64,000 bases of DNA from CAMDBL01 sp964498125. Its GTDB lineage: Bacteria > Pseudomonadota > Alphaproteobacteria > Rhizobiales > Hyphomicrobiaceae. The notes under the pieces were generated by a model. The model was not told the origin of the DNA. It saw nothing but the letters and a program-made list of their open reading frames with translations, and did not search any database. Both the position numbers and the translations under genes were made by a program. The stretch spans positions 32,520 to 96,519 of the forward strand of contig CAZCGE010000025.1 in assembly GCA_964498125.1 (NCBI GenBank). The letters are read 5' to 3'. Below, in pieces: positions 17,136 through 25,639 of this stretch; the stretch's first letter is position 1, and every line of letters starts with the position of its first letter.

Positions 17136-18065
17136 ATGGCGCTCTTCGTCGAAATTCTGACTGGCGTGACACTGCCGATCATCGCCGTGATTACTCTCGG
17201 CTGGCTGCTGCAACCCAAGTTGAAGCTCGACGTCGCCAGCCTGAACCGGGTCCAGGTCTATGTGGTGATGCCGGCGTTCCTGGTGCATTTCCTGGCCAGC
17301 GGCAAGCAGCCGATCGCCGTGGTGTGGCCAGTGGCCTACTTCGGCGTTGCCTTGTTCCTGATCCTGATCCCGTTGGGATGGCTGTCCGCCATCGCCCTGC
17401 GGCAGCGCCGGTCGATGGGACCGATGATGGGCCTGGGGACAGCCTACGCCAACGTCGGTTTCTTTGGCATTCCGGTGACCCAGCTCGCCTTCGGGTCCGA
17501 TCACTTGATCTACATGTCGGTGATGACCGCGCTGATGACGATCCTACTGTGTACGGCGGGCGTGTGGCTGCTGGCGCCGAGTGACGGCGGCGGACCGCTG
17601 GCCAAGCTCAGGACAGCATTCGAGACGCCGCTCATTCCCTCCGTCGTGATCGGGCTGCTGATCAAGGGCTTCGGCATCGAGTTGCCGACCGTGGTGAGCC
17701 AGCCGATGCAGTTCCTCGGCTCGATTTTCACGCCGCTGGCTCTTTACACGCTCGGCGCGCAGGTGGCCGCCGCCCAAAACCTCAGTTTCGAGGTCGTGCC
17801 GCAGACGCTCATCTTGGTGCTCAAGTTCTTGGTGGCGCCCGCCTTGAGCTGGTGGTTGTGTCTGTTCATGGGCCTGCCGCCCGACGTCAGCGCCGTGCTG
17901 GTGGTCGCGGCGGCAACGCCGGTCGGCGTGCTGATCACTATCTTCGCCGCCGAATACAAGACCGAGCCGGAATTCATCTCGACCGCCGTCGTCATCTCGA
18001 CGGCGCTGTCGCCATTCGTGGTCACGGCCTGGATCATCGCCGTCAAGGTGTACAGGGGCGCATGA
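17136..18065 (+). CDS. AEC (auxin efflux carrier) family transporter
   Basis: The 309-residue protein has ten hydrophobic segments in two five-helix halves. It carries family blocks VTLPIIAVITLGWLL, RVQVYVVMPAFLV, GTAYANVGFFGIPV and AAATPVGVLITIFA. The repeated broken-helix layout is that of the BART superfamily. Bacterial members carry malonate, malate or other carboxylates; the substrate here is unknown. The ribosome site GGAGTGGGGG precedes the ATG. Confidence 0.87.
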   Translation: MALFVEILTGVTLPIIAVITLGWLLQPKLKLDVASLNRVQVYVVMPAFLVHFLASGKQPIAVVWPVAYFGVALFLILIPLGWLSAIALRQRRSMGPMMGLGTAYANVGFFGIPVTQLAFGSDHLIYMSVMTALMTILLCTAGVWLLAPSDGGGPLAKLRTAFETPLIPSVVIGLLIKGFGIELPTVVSQPMQFLGSIFTPLALYTLGAQVAAAQNLSFEVVPQTLILVLKFLVAPALSWWLCLFMGLPPDVSAVLVVAAATPVGVLITIFAAEYKTEPEFISTAVVISTALSPFVVTAWIIAVKVYRGA

Positions 18066-18106
18066 TCGGTCGTGCGGGATTGCTTGATCAGGCGAGCAGG
18101 CGTCTG

Positions 18107-18175
18107 CTAGAGCATTTTCCGCCATAGGGGGCACCGGTTTGGCGTGAGACAAATGCGACAAACAAGGGACTAGAG
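18107..18175. repeat. Dispersed intergenic repeat, family B, copy 1
   Basis: It begins ctagagcattttccgcc and continues with gcaccggtttggcg and gcgacaaacaagggactagag. It is directly followed by copy 2, sharing the ctagag junction. The same sequence follows the transglutaminase-like gene at 23135. Repeats of this type (agagcattttccg ... caccggtttg) are, from memory, common between genes in Hyphomicrobiales. Confidence 0.85.
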
Positions 18176-18236
18176 CATTTTCCGCCAAAGTGGGCACCGG
18201 TTTGGCGTTGAAAATGCGACAAACAAGGGACTAGAG
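18170..18236. repeat. Dispersed intergenic repeat, family B, copy 2
   Basis: This second tandem copy differs from copy 1 by a few substitutions (ccaaagtgg for ccatagggg) and a changed middle. It ends ctagagcg 34 bases before the DUF3126-type gene. Confidence 0.85.
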
Positions 18237-18269
18237 CGCAGACTGAACGGTTTTGGAGGAAGGCGGCCC

Positions 18270-18674
18270 ATGAACAAGGATATCCCGCGCCTGGAGGCGT
18301 ACCTGCGCAATGTTTTCGGCACTAAAGCGATCGTCGTGCGGGCGGGTGCGGGCAAGGACACGGCGGACGTGGCAATCGGCGCGCGCAGCCTCGGCAAGAT
18401 CATCGCCGACGACGAGGACGGCGAGCGCACCTACCATTTCGAGTGGGTGATCCAGGAAAAGCCGCAACCATTCTCGCCACAGGAACTGGTGCGCGTGCAA
18501 ACGTTCATGCGCGAAATCCTCGGCGCCAAGACCCTGTCGGTCCGCGCGCGCGGGCGGCTCAAGGACAGCGCGGAAGTGTTCGTTGGCGAAGAGTCGATTG
18601 CGATCGTGTCCGCCGATCGCGATACCTATCAGTTCCAGATGGCGATATTGGATATCGACCTGGAAGATCTGTGA
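18270..18674 (+). CDS. Tandemly duplicated DUF3126 protein
   Basis: DUF3126 proteins are normally about 70 residues. This 134-residue protein holds two copies. The first (about 1-62) has PRLEAYLRNVFG, KDTADVAIG and RTYHFEWVI; the second (about 68-134) has LVRVQTFMREILG, KDSAEVFVGEESI and YQFQMAILDIDLED. The second copy is closer to the family standard. The function is unknown. GGAGGAAGG precedes the start. A gamma carbonic anhydrase gene follows after 44 bases, the usual neighbour of this family. Confidence 0.85.
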   Translation: MNKDIPRLEAYLRNVFGTKAIVVRAGAGKDTADVAIGARSLGKIIADDEDGERTYHFEWVIQEKPQPFSPQELVRVQTFMREILGAKTLSVRARGRLKDSAEVFVGEESIAIVSADRDTYQFQMAILDIDLEDL

Positions 18675-18718
18675 CAGCTTGCCTCGAGGGTCGGCTGCAC
18701 ACAAGCACGGAGAAGAAC

Positions 18719-19249
18719 ATGGCGCTGTTCGAACTCGAGGGCCATCGTGTCAAGACGCCGGCCAGTGGCCGCTTCTGGGTGGCGCCGAGCGCCGTCGTCA
18801 TCGGGCGGGTCGAGCTGGAAGAGGAGTCCAGCGTCTGGTTCAACTGCGTCCTGCGTGGCGATAACGAGCCGATCCGGATCGGCGTGGGTTCCAACGTTCA
18901 GGAAAACAGTGTGCTGCACACCGATCCGGGCTTCCCGTTGACCATAGGTCCCGGTGTCACCGTCGGCCATATGTGCATGCTGCATGGCTGCAGCATCGGG
19001 CGCGGCTCGCTGATCGGCATCGGTTCGATCGTCCTCAACGGCGCCAAAATCGGCGAGGACTGCCTGATCGGCGCCCACACGTTGATCCCCGAAGGCAAGG
19101 AAATCCCGCCCCGCTCGCTGGTCATGGGCTCGCCCGGCAAGATCATGCGCGAGATCTCGGAGGCCAATCTCGCGTTGATGCGCATGTCGTCCGACTATTA
19201 CGTCGACAACTGGAAGCGCTTTGCCGCGGGATTGAAGCCGCAGGGCTGA
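18719..19249 (+). CDS. Gamma carbonic anhydrase family protein
   Basis: The 176-residue protein has left-handed beta-helix hexapeptide repeats and the zinc-site His residues of the gamma class: VLHTDPG, then VGHMCMLHG, with RGD in LRGDNEPI. The C-terminal helix typical of the YrdA/PaaY branch is present. Members either hydrate CO2 or act as related thioesterases or transferases. The ribosome site CGGAGAAG precedes the ATG. The gene shares a direction with the DUF3126 gene. Confidence 0.9.
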   Translation: MALFELEGHRVKTPASGRFWVAPSAVVIGRVELEEESSVWFNCVLRGDNEPIRIGVGSNVQENSVLHTDPGFPLTIGPGVTVGHMCMLHGCSIGRGSLIGIGSIVLNGAKIGEDCLIGAHTLIPEGKEIPPRSLVMGSPGKIMREISEANLALMRMSSDYYVDNWKRFAAGLKPQG

Positions 19250-19286
19250 GGTTTTGAGGCTGAAGCTGGGGTCAAGGCGCGGCGGC

Positions 19287-19718
19287 TCAGCCGGTGGTCA
19301 GATAGCCCCGCATGGCGCTGACTTCCATCTCGACCTCGGCAATGTGGTGCTTGACGACGTCGCCGATCGACACGAGGCCTGCCAGCTCGCCGCCGTCCAG
19401 CACCGGCACATGGCGGAAGCGGCCGGTCGTCATCGTCGCCATCAGCTCATCCAGCGTGGTGCTCACCCGGCAAGTCACCACTTGCTGGGTCATCGCAGCA
19501 CTGACGGGTAAGGCCAGCGCTTCGACGCCGTTCTGGCCGATGGCGTGGATGACGTCGCGCTCGGAGATGATGCCGAGCACAGCGCCGGTCTCGGAGGTAA
19601 TGACGATGGCGCCGATCCGCTTGGCCGACAGGCGGCGGGAAATATCGAGTAGCGTCGTATCGGAACGTGCGGTCACGACCGCACGACCCTTGAGCTTCAG
19701 GATTGCGGCGACGTTCAT
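19287..19718 (-). CDS. CBS-pair domain protein
   Basis: The 143-residue protein consists of two CBS motifs. The first ends GAIVITSETGAVLGIISERDV; the second ends RFRHVPVLDGGELAGLVSIGDV. A short helical tail follows. Such stand-alone pairs bind adenine nucleotides and act as energy or redox sensors. The start ATG has AGGGAGG upstream; a longer frame in front of it is not supported. Confidence 0.9.
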   Translation of the reverse strand: MNVAAILKLKGRAVVTARSDTTLLDISRRLSAKRIGAIVITSETGAVLGIISERDVIHAIGQNGVEALALPVSAAMTQQVVTCRVSTTLDELMATMTTGRFRHVPVLDGGELAGLVSIGDVVKHHIAEVEMEVSAMRGYLTTG

Positions 19719-19931
19719 GGCGCTCGGCCTCCCTTTGAAAGGGCCGGCGAGTGGAAATCGGCACGGCGAGGGCGCGATCGGCGCTTTGTTGGCGCCTTGG
19801 GCGTGCCGTGGAGATCCGACCAACCGGCCTTCTCGAACTCGACCCTCGGCTGTCGAAGGCTTACGCACTTCGTTACCAGCAGTGTGCCAAAATGGCGCAG
19901 CGCGCGCAAGCGCCCTCAGCCGGCGGCGCCA

Positions 19932-20660
19932 TTATGCATTAACGCCGCTGTCCTGCGCCGTGACCTTGCCCTCGAAAAAGCCAAAGGTGAGGAAGCCTGC
20001 CAGGAAGCCGCCGATATGGGCCTCCCAGGCGATGCCGCCGCCCGAGGTCACGCCGCCGAGGCCGAGCAGGGCCAGGACATTGGCCGCAAGCCAGACGGCG
20101 ATGGCCAGCAGCACGCGCCGATCCGTCAACGCCTGCCGCAAGGGCATGGTCGGGATGCTCTTGGGCGCATGCTGCATTTGTCGCAGACCGCTGGCGCCGC
20201 CCCGAGCATTGAACAGAAAACGAAAAATGCCACCCAGCAGCCCCGAGATGGCGCCTGAGGCGCCGACAACCGGTACCATTTCATCGAAGTTGGCGATCAG
20301 GAATGCCACAGCGCCGGCGATACCGCAGACCAGGCTCAAGGCGATAAAGCGCGCCCCGCCGATGCGGTGCGTGATGGCGCCGCCAAACGCCAGCAGCCAG
20401 AGCGCATTGAGGATCAGGTGGGTCGCATCTCCGTGCACCAGCATGTGCGTCACGAATGACGTGAGGGTGGCGAGGGATCCGCCCGGCAGGTTCGCCGCCT
20501 GGCCCGTCAGCCGCGTCGGGATGAACGCCAGCGCCAGCGTCCACCATTCACCATCTGCCGGCGGCAGCAAATCGAGACCAATGTGGACGGCGACGATGAT
20601 CAGGAGGGCGCCAGCGACTGCGGCCGGCACGTTGAATATGGGCTCATGGGGCTGCGGCAC
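19932..20660 (-). CDS. Rhomboid family intramembrane serine protease
   Basis: The 242-residue protein has six or seven membrane helices. The catalytic Ser lies in GASGAISGLLGG and the His in WEAHIGGFLAGF, and the HLILNALWLLAFG helix matches the rhomboid H-x-x-x-N segment. Rhomboids cut transmembrane substrates inside the inner membrane. The start is GTG, with AGAGGA about ten bases upstream. Both catalytic residues are present, so it should be active. Confidence 0.9.
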   Translation of the reverse strand: MPQPHEPIFNVPAAVAGALLIIVAVHIGLDLLPPADGEWWTLALAFIPTRLTGQAANLPGGSLATLTSFVTHMLVHGDATHLILNALWLLAFGGAITHRIGGARFIALSLVCGIAGAVAFLIANFDEMVPVVGASGAISGLLGGIFRFLFNARGGASGLRQMQHAPKSIPTMPLRQALTDRRVLLAIAVWLAANVLALLGLGGVTSGGGIAWEAHIGGFLAGFLTFGFFEGKVTAQDSGVNA

Positions 20661-20869
20661 GCAGGCGTTTCCTCTCGAGGCATTCCCGTTACGTGCGGGA
20701 GCCCGGCCTGCTGGGTGGCCGGGCGCCTTGCAGCGGCCCTCGGGAGGGTGGACGCGCCGTCAGTCGGGTTGGCATGGAACATGCTCCCGCCAACGCAACT
20801 CCTACCACGAGACTAACGGTCGTCTCAGAACGACACAAATGAGTTTCCAGGGCAAGAAACGGCAGAACC

Positions 20870-21511
20870 ATGAAACACAAGACCAGCCAACGGCTCTATG
20901 CGTACTGGAACGAGGTGCGCGGCACGCGCCTTGCGCCGACCCGGCTTGAGATCGAGCCCATGCAGATTGCGTCCTGCCTGCCCGAGACGTTCGTGCTGGA
21001 GTGCAAGGATGCCCAGACCTATCCTTTCCGGCTGGCTGGCACACGGATGTGCCAGCAGTTCCAAACAGAATTCCAGGGCAGAAACTTTCTCGAGGGCTGG
21101 AGTTCGATCGATCGCGTGATCCTGGAGCGGGCGCTGTCCTCGGCCGCGCGCGGCGGCGGGGTGGTCCACGCCGAGGTCGTGGTCTATCCGCGCGAGCGGA
21201 CCCGACAGGCCACCATCGAACTGGTCATCATGCCGATGGTGCATCTGAACAACACTTCAAGCCGCTTTCTCGGCGGCTGGTCGGCGCTCGATGCTCCGAA
21301 CTGGCTTGGTGGCGAACCGATCGCGTCCCGCACCCTCACAGTCTGCGATATCATCCAGCCGCATGCGCCGACGGAAGATTTGCTTGCGACGGACGAGCGG
21401 CAATCGCCGATCCAGGCCCATACTCGCACTGGACGACTCGTCCGCGTCGATGGCCGCAATTTTCGCGTCTATGACGGCGGCTTGAAGCACGAAAACAACA
21501 ACGAGAACTAA
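20870..21511 (+). CDS. PAS domain protein (PAS_5 / DUF1457 type)
   Basis: The 213-residue protein matches the alphaproteobacterial PAS_5 family: RLYAYWNEVRGTRLAPTR at the N-terminus, FRLAGTRMCQQF and FLEGW in the fold, and GGWSALDAP further on. Stand-alone PAS_5 proteins are often encoded next to PilZ genes, as here. There is no output domain. The ligand is unknown. Confidence 0.85.
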   Translation: MKHKTSQRLYAYWNEVRGTRLAPTRLEIEPMQIASCLPETFVLECKDAQTYPFRLAGTRMCQQFQTEFQGRNFLEGWSSIDRVILERALSSAARGGGVVHAEVVVYPRERTRQATIELVIMPMVHLNNTSSRFLGGWSALDAPNWLGGEPIASRTLTVCDIIQPHAPTEDLLATDERQSPIQAHTRTGRLVRVDGRNFRVYDGGLKHENNNEN

Positions 21512-21676
21512 GCGTTTCCCGAGCAGCGGCGGGGTCCGGGTTGCATCCAGAAACAGTGCTGGCGTTAGGTCTTCATTAAACCCTGGAAAGCATACTCCCC
21601 TCGCGCTGCCGACGACGTGCCTCGATCGAGGAACGGCCGAGCATCGCCTGCCGCCGTTGCCGATTTCTGGGGTGTT

Positions 21677-22309
21677 ATGCCTGCCCAGCCCGAATTGACC
21701 AGCCCACAACCGTCAGCCCAGCCCGAGGCTGGATTGGCCGTTGAACGGCGCGCTCACCGGCGCTTTCCTATCGTCTTGTTCGGTCGCTTCATGCGCGGGA
21801 ACAAGCATGAATACCCATGCAAGTTGCAAGATATCTCCGCAGGCGGCGCCTCACTGATGTCGCCGATCACGCCTGAGCCGAACGAACGCATCGTTGCCTA
21901 CCTCGATCAGCTCGGCGGCATCGAGGGCAAGGTCGTGCGCATATTCGAGGGCGGCTTCGCCATCGATCTCGTGGCGACCCAGTACAAGCGTGAAAAACTG
22001 GCCGCGCAAATCACCTGGCTGATCAATCGCTCGGCGATGGGCGGCATCGAGGATCGCCGGCACGAGCGCATGCCGATCCAAAATCGCCAGTCCAAGCTCG
22101 TTCTTGCCGACGGCACCGCGATGGCATGCAAAGTGCTGGATATTTCACTATCGGGCGCCTCGATCGAGACTGCGGCGTGTCCGGCGCCGGGGAGTGACGT
22201 CGTGCTGGGAAAGCTGCGCGCGCGGGTGGTGCGCTGTCACGAGGGCGGCATAGCGGTCGAGTTCACGGATCTCAATGATGCGGAGGCGCTGCGCAAGCAT
22301 TTCAATTGA
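21677..22309 (+). CDS. Double PilZ domain protein
   Basis: Two PilZ domains are present. The first has RRAHRRFPI and DISAGGAS; the second has DRRHERMPI and DISLSGAS. The RxxxR and (D/N)xSxxG motifs that bind cyclic di-GMP are intact in both. The protein is 210 residues with a 25-residue polar N-terminus. It is likely a c-di-GMP receptor. It lies between a PAS_5 gene and a transglutaminase-like protease gene, all in the same direction. Confidence 0.9.
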   Translation: MPAQPELTSPQPSAQPEAGLAVERRAHRRFPIVLFGRFMRGNKHEYPCKLQDISAGGASLMSPITPEPNERIVAYLDQLGGIEGKVVRIFEGGFAIDLVATQYKREKLAAQITWLINRSAMGGIEDRRHERMPIQNRQSKLVLADGTAMACKVLDISLSGASIETAACPAPGSDVVLGKLRARVVRCHEGGIAVEFTDLNDAEALRKHFN

Positions 22310-22398
22310 GGTTGCGCCTTGGTCGAGGATGGCTGGTCTGAGCCTTTCCTTAATCAAGCCTTGAAAAGGCCAAACCAATTCGAAACGAATAAGCCGCA

Positions 22399-22425
22399 AA
22401 TACATCTCAAATTGAGAGGGGCGGC
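22399..22425 (+). repeat. 27-bp inverted repeat, left arm
   Basis: It starts aatacatctcaaattgagag and is the exact reverse complement of 23259-23285. Its centre (tctcaa a ttgaga) is itself palindromic. The pair encloses the whole transglutaminase-like gene. Confidence 0.9.
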
Positions 22426-22496
22426 TTACCGATAGTGACACGGTCTTGCGGTAATATCCCGTGTCTTGGGCAGTGTGTAGCGTGGCGGGGCTGTGT

Positions 22497-23138
22497 ATGG
22501 ACGTGTTGCGTAAGGTATTGCGTCGGGGCGCATTGTGCGTCGCTGCCGCAGGAATGATGGTCGGGGCCGGGGCACCGGCATCGGGCGAGCAGAGCGCATT
22601 CATGCGCGTGTTCGGCACGGTGCAGCCACCGTATGGCTTCCTGCTGTTCTGCGAGTCCAATCCGACCGAGTGCAGGGACAGCGCCGTCACGGAGCAGCGC
22701 GTGTCCGCGCTACCGGAGCGTTTGGCCGAGCTCGACGCAGTGAACCGCGCGGTCAACAAGGCCATTCAGCCCGCGACCGACATGGAAATTTATGGCGTGT
22801 CCGAGCATTGGACCATCCCGACAGCGCGGGGTGATTGCGAGGATTATGCTCTGCTCAAGCGCCAGATACTGATCAAGCGCGGTTGGCCGGTGAGTTCGTT
22901 GCTGATGACGGTGGTGCGCGACGAGCGGGGCGAAGGTCATGCCGTACTGACGGCGCGGACCACGCACGGCGACTTCGTTCTCGACAACAAGGTCGACGAT
23001 TTGCGGCTGTGGTACAAGACGGGGTACGATTTCGTCATGCGCCAGTCTTATCTCAGCGCTCGGGTGTGGATGTCGCTGGACCCGCGCCACGTCGGTCATC
23101 CTTCGATCTCGGCTGCCGGCCGCGAGCAGTTGCGCTAG
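22497..23138 (+). CDS. Transglutaminase-like cysteine protease (BTLCP family)
   Basis: The 213-residue protein has an N-terminal signal segment (GALCVAAAGMMVGAGAPASG). It carries the BTLCP catalytic triad: Cys in RGDCEDYALLKR, His in GEGHAVLT and Asp in VLDNKVDDL. The best-known member, LapG, is a periplasmic protease that cuts large adhesins when c-di-GMP falls. No LapD-like receptor is in the window, though a PilZ gene is adjacent. The gene is enclosed by a perfect 27-bp inverted repeat, and its stop codon TAG is part of a family B repeat. Confidence 0.88.
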   Translation: MDVLRKVLRRGALCVAAAGMMVGAGAPASGEQSAFMRVFGTVQPPYGFLLFCESNPTECRDSAVTEQRVSALPERLAELDAVNRAVNKAIQPATDMEIYGVSEHWTIPTARGDCEDYALLKRQILIKRGWPVSSLLMTVVRDERGEGHAVLTARTTHGDFVLDNKVDDLRLWYKTGYDFVMRQSYLSARVWMSLDPRHVGHPSISAAGREQLR

Positions 23139-23242
23139 AGCTTTTTCCGCCAAAGTGGGCACCGGTTTGGCGTAGAAAATGCGGTAAACAAAGGACTAGA
23201 GCGCTTTCCCCTGATTCAATTGGAGTGGAAAGCGCGCTAGAG
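23135..23242. repeat. Dispersed intergenic repeat, family B, copy 3, with added hairpin
   Basis: It matches 18170-18236 (ctagagctttttccgcc, caccggtttggcg) and continues into a hairpin with arms gcgctttcc and ggaaagcgc. It ends ctagag at 23242. The stop codon of the upstream gene is the TAG of its first ctagag. Confidence 0.85.
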
Positions 23243-23258
23243 GCGGCCTTTGGGCCGG

Positions 23259-23285
23259 GCCGCCCCTCTCAATTTGAGATGTATT
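23259..23285 (-). repeat. 27-bp inverted repeat, right arm
   Basis: This is the exact reverse complement of 22399-22425. No short direct repeat (target-site duplication) is visible outside the two arms. A further small hairpin follows at 23293-23314. Confidence 0.9.
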
Positions 23286-23292
23286 CAAGGCA

Positions 23293-23314
23293 CATCAGTC
23301 CCATAGGGCTGATG
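23293..23314. terminator. Hairpin between convergent genes
   Basis: Arms catcag and ctgatg, with an inner ccc/ggg pair around ata, lie 40 bases after the stop of the patatin gene as read on its strand. No T-run is seen. Confidence 0.35.
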
Positions 23315-23353
23315 CTTGCTGATCGCCGAGGTTTTGGCGTGGCCGGCGGGCCG

Positions 23354-24307
23354 TCAGTGCTGGGCTTGCAGGCCCCGCTCGAGGGTGCCACGCCGGCGGC
23401 GGACGTCGACCTCGCGCACAATATCCTCGATCTCGCGCATGGCAGCGGCCCGGCCGCGTTCGATCGTCTCGCCGGCCCGATGGAACTCGAACAGGCCGAT
23501 GTCGCCGAGTTTCGGGTTGATGATGACATCGGGCGGGTCTCCAGCCAGTCGAGATCGGGCGATGCGGTCCTGCACGATGTTGAAGGCATCCAGCATGACG
23601 CTGGAGATCCCCGGGGCATTCTCTCCGCGTCCAAAGAGCTGGAGTTGCAGCAGTTTGCGCGCAGAACGTCCCAGCCCCGACAAGGCGGGTTCGGGCTCAG
23701 TGGCGTCCGGCTCCGATCTGGCCTCGAAGTCCGAGATCGGAGTTCCATTGCCGAAGACATCCGAGTTGACGTTGACGGCAATGACATAGCGGGCGCCGAA
23801 AGCGCGGCACACCGATACGGGAATAGGGTTGACGAGGGCCCCATCGAACAGCCAGCGGCCCTGGATGTTGACAGGTTTGAAGATGCCGGGCAGGGCATAG
23901 GATGCGCGCATGGCATCGACCAGCCGGCCCCGCGACAGCCAGACTTCATGGCCGCTGCCGATCTCCGTGGCGACGGCGGTGTAGCGACGGTCGAGATCCT
24001 CGATGCGATGGTCGGTGAGGTGTTCCGCGAGCTTGGCGTTCAGCCGGTGGCCGGAGATCAGGCCGGAGCCGGCGAGGTTGAAATCCAGGTAGCCGAAGAC
24101 GCGCCGGCGGGTCAGCTCGCGGGCAAAATCCTCGAGCGGTGGCAGCTTGCCGGCGACATAGCAGCCGCCGATGACGGCGCCCATGGAGGTGCCGGCGACG
24201 ATGTCCGGCCTGATGCCGGCGTCGTGCAGCACTTGCAGGACGCCGATGTGGGCCCAGCCTCGGGCCGCTCCGCCGCCCAGCGCCAATCCGATCTTTCCCG
24301 TTACCAT
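23354..24307 (-). CDS. Patatin-like phospholipase (RssA-like)
   Basis: The 317-residue protein has the patatin features in order: glycine-rich oxyanion loop LALGGGAARGWAHIG, nucleophile elbow GTSMGAVIGG and the dyad Asp in FDGALVNPIPV. The length and the YVIAVNVN strand match the RssA/NTE-like bacterial group. It is a predicted Ser-Asp lipid acyl hydrolase. It has no signal peptide, so it is probably cytoplasmic or membrane-associated. Confidence 0.9.
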   Translation of the reverse strand: MVTGKIGLALGGGAARGWAHIGVLQVLHDAGIRPDIVAGTSMGAVIGGCYVAGKLPPLEDFARELTRRRVFGYLDFNLAGSGLISGHRLNAKLAEHLTDHRIEDLDRRYTAVATEIGSGHEVWLSRGRLVDAMRASYALPGIFKPVNIQGRWLFDGALVNPIPVSVCRAFGARYVIAVNVNSDVFGNGTPISDFEARSEPDATEPEPALSGLGRSARKLLQLQLFGRGENAPGISSVMLDAFNIVQDRIARSRLAGDPPDVIINPKLGDIGLFEFHRAGETIERGRAAAMREIEDIVREVDVRRRRGTLERGLQAQH

Positions 24308-24475
24308 GGCAGCTTCTTACAGCTCCAATTGCGTCAGCCCCTGCAGAGGCCCCAGCATGCCGCGTACCAAGTCGCCCGAATCAACACTGGTCGCTTGCAA
24401 GTATACCAAATCCAAGCTTAAGACCGTCCTACCACAGCTCCAGGTAGTGGCCCCGCCAGCCTCGACAATCAGGGG

Positions 24476-24916
24476 TTATGCAGGTCGTGGCCCAATGAAT
24501 TCGAGCCGCAGGTCCCCACCGTCGGCCTGGCGCAAGGATACGCGGCGATAGAAACAGCTCGGCGCGCCGGTGTGGCAGGCAACTCCGGCTCCGGCCACTT
24601 TGACGCTCAACCACAGCACATCCTGATCACAGTCCGTCATCATTTCGATGACGCTGAGCTGGTTGCCGCTGTCCTCGCCTTTGCGCCAAAGCTTGCCGCG
24701 CGAACGGCTCCAGAAGTGAGCCTGGCCGGTGGCCAGCGTCTGGGTCAGCGCCTCGGCATTCATGAAGGCAAACATCAGTACCGCGCCGCCGTCGTGGTCG
24801 GAGACGATGGCCGGGATGAGGCCATCGGCGTCGAACTTCGGGGTGAAGGCCGAGCCGTGCTCGATGTCTTGAGCAGCGCCGCGCGCACCGAAGGTCGGGG
24901 TGGGAGTTTGGCTCAT
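24476..24916 (-). CDS. hisI: Phosphoribosyl-AMP cyclohydrolase
   Basis: HisI opens the adenine ring of phosphoribosyl-AMP in histidine synthesis. The 146-residue stand-alone enzyme has MFAFMNAEAL, the SRGKLWRKGEDSGN block, the metal-binding DCDQD and the zinc Cys in GVACHTGAPSCFYR. The ATG at 24916 gives the usual N-terminus; a longer frame to 24979 is less likely. No other his gene is in the window. Confidence 0.95.
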   Translation of the reverse strand: MSQTPTPTFGARGAAQDIEHGSAFTPKFDADGLIPAIVSDHDGGAVLMFAFMNAEALTQTLATGQAHFWSRSRGKLWRKGEDSGNQLSVIEMMTDCDQDVLWLSVKVAGAGVACHTGAPSCFYRRVSLRQADGGDLRLEFIGPRPA

Positions 24917-25177
24917 GGTGGGGCTCCTGGGGCTTGCGGCAGCAACTTTGACCGCCGATCTCAATCGGGCGATCCGCACATTGGCTCATGGCAGCCGCGC
25001 GGCCGGCGGATGATGGCCCGCCATGGGACTTGAGATCGCGGCTCTGCTACACCATTGTATGCAGCGATCCGACAATGGCAGCGCCGCGGTGAGCCGACCT
25101 TGCAGCCCATATAGGGCGTCACCGTGACCCAAGGGAAGTGCGTTGGCGCAAACCGCCAGGATGGGAGCTGACGAGGC

Positions 25178-25639
25178 ATGACGGAACTGAGCGCGATCTA
25201 CAACACGCGCATCCTTGAATTGGCGGCGGCCATTGCGCAAGCGCGCCGGCTGGAGCACCCACAGGCCACCGCCACGGCGCACTCGAAGCTGTGTGGCTCG
25301 ACGGTGACCGTGGATCTGCGCATGATCGGCGACAAGGTCTCGGAGTTCGGTCAGACCGTGAAAGCTTGCCTGCTGGGCCAGGCGGCCGCCTCCGTCGTCG
25401 GCCGGGAAATCATCGGCTCGACGGCGGCGGAGCTGCATGCCGCCGCGGCCGATATGCGTCGCATGCTGAAGGAAAGCGGACCACCACCGTCGGGGCGCTG
25501 GGCCGATCTCGGCGTTCTGGAGCCGGTGCGCGACTACAAGGCCCGGCATGCCTCCACTTTGCTCGTCTTCGACGCCGTGGAACGCGCCCTGACCGAGATC
25601 GATGCCAAGCGCGCGGCAGAGGCGGTGGCATCGGCATGA
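25178..25639 (+). CDS. IscU-like iron-sulfur scaffold, two-Cys type
   Basis: The 153-residue protein matches the NifU N-terminal/IscU fold: SKLCGSTVTVDL with Cys39 and VKACLLGQAAASV with Cys64. The third scaffold Cys of IscU (HCS) is replaced, the segment reading KARHASTLLVFDA. This two-Cys form next to yidD is a recognisable alphaproteobacterial type. It may hold or deliver a cluster differently from IscU. The yidD start overlaps its stop (ATGA). Confidence 0.85.
   Translation: MTELSAIYNTRILELAAAIAQARRLEHPQATATAHSKLCGSTVTVDLRMIGDKVSEFGQTVKACLLGQAAASVVGREIIGSTAAELHAAAADMRRMLKESGPPPSGRWADLGVLEPVRDYKARHASTLLVFDAVERALTEIDAKRAAEAVASA

Noticed and set aside
22399..23285. Insertion sequence
   Set aside because: The inverted repeats enclose a cysteine protease, not a transposase, and there is no target-site duplication. 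It is reported as an odd cassette instead.
22835..24421. A 528-codon plus-strand frame across the transglutaminase-like gene end and the patatin gene
   Set aside because: It runs through the inverted repeat and is antisense to the patatin gene; the patatin catalytic motifs lie on the other strand.
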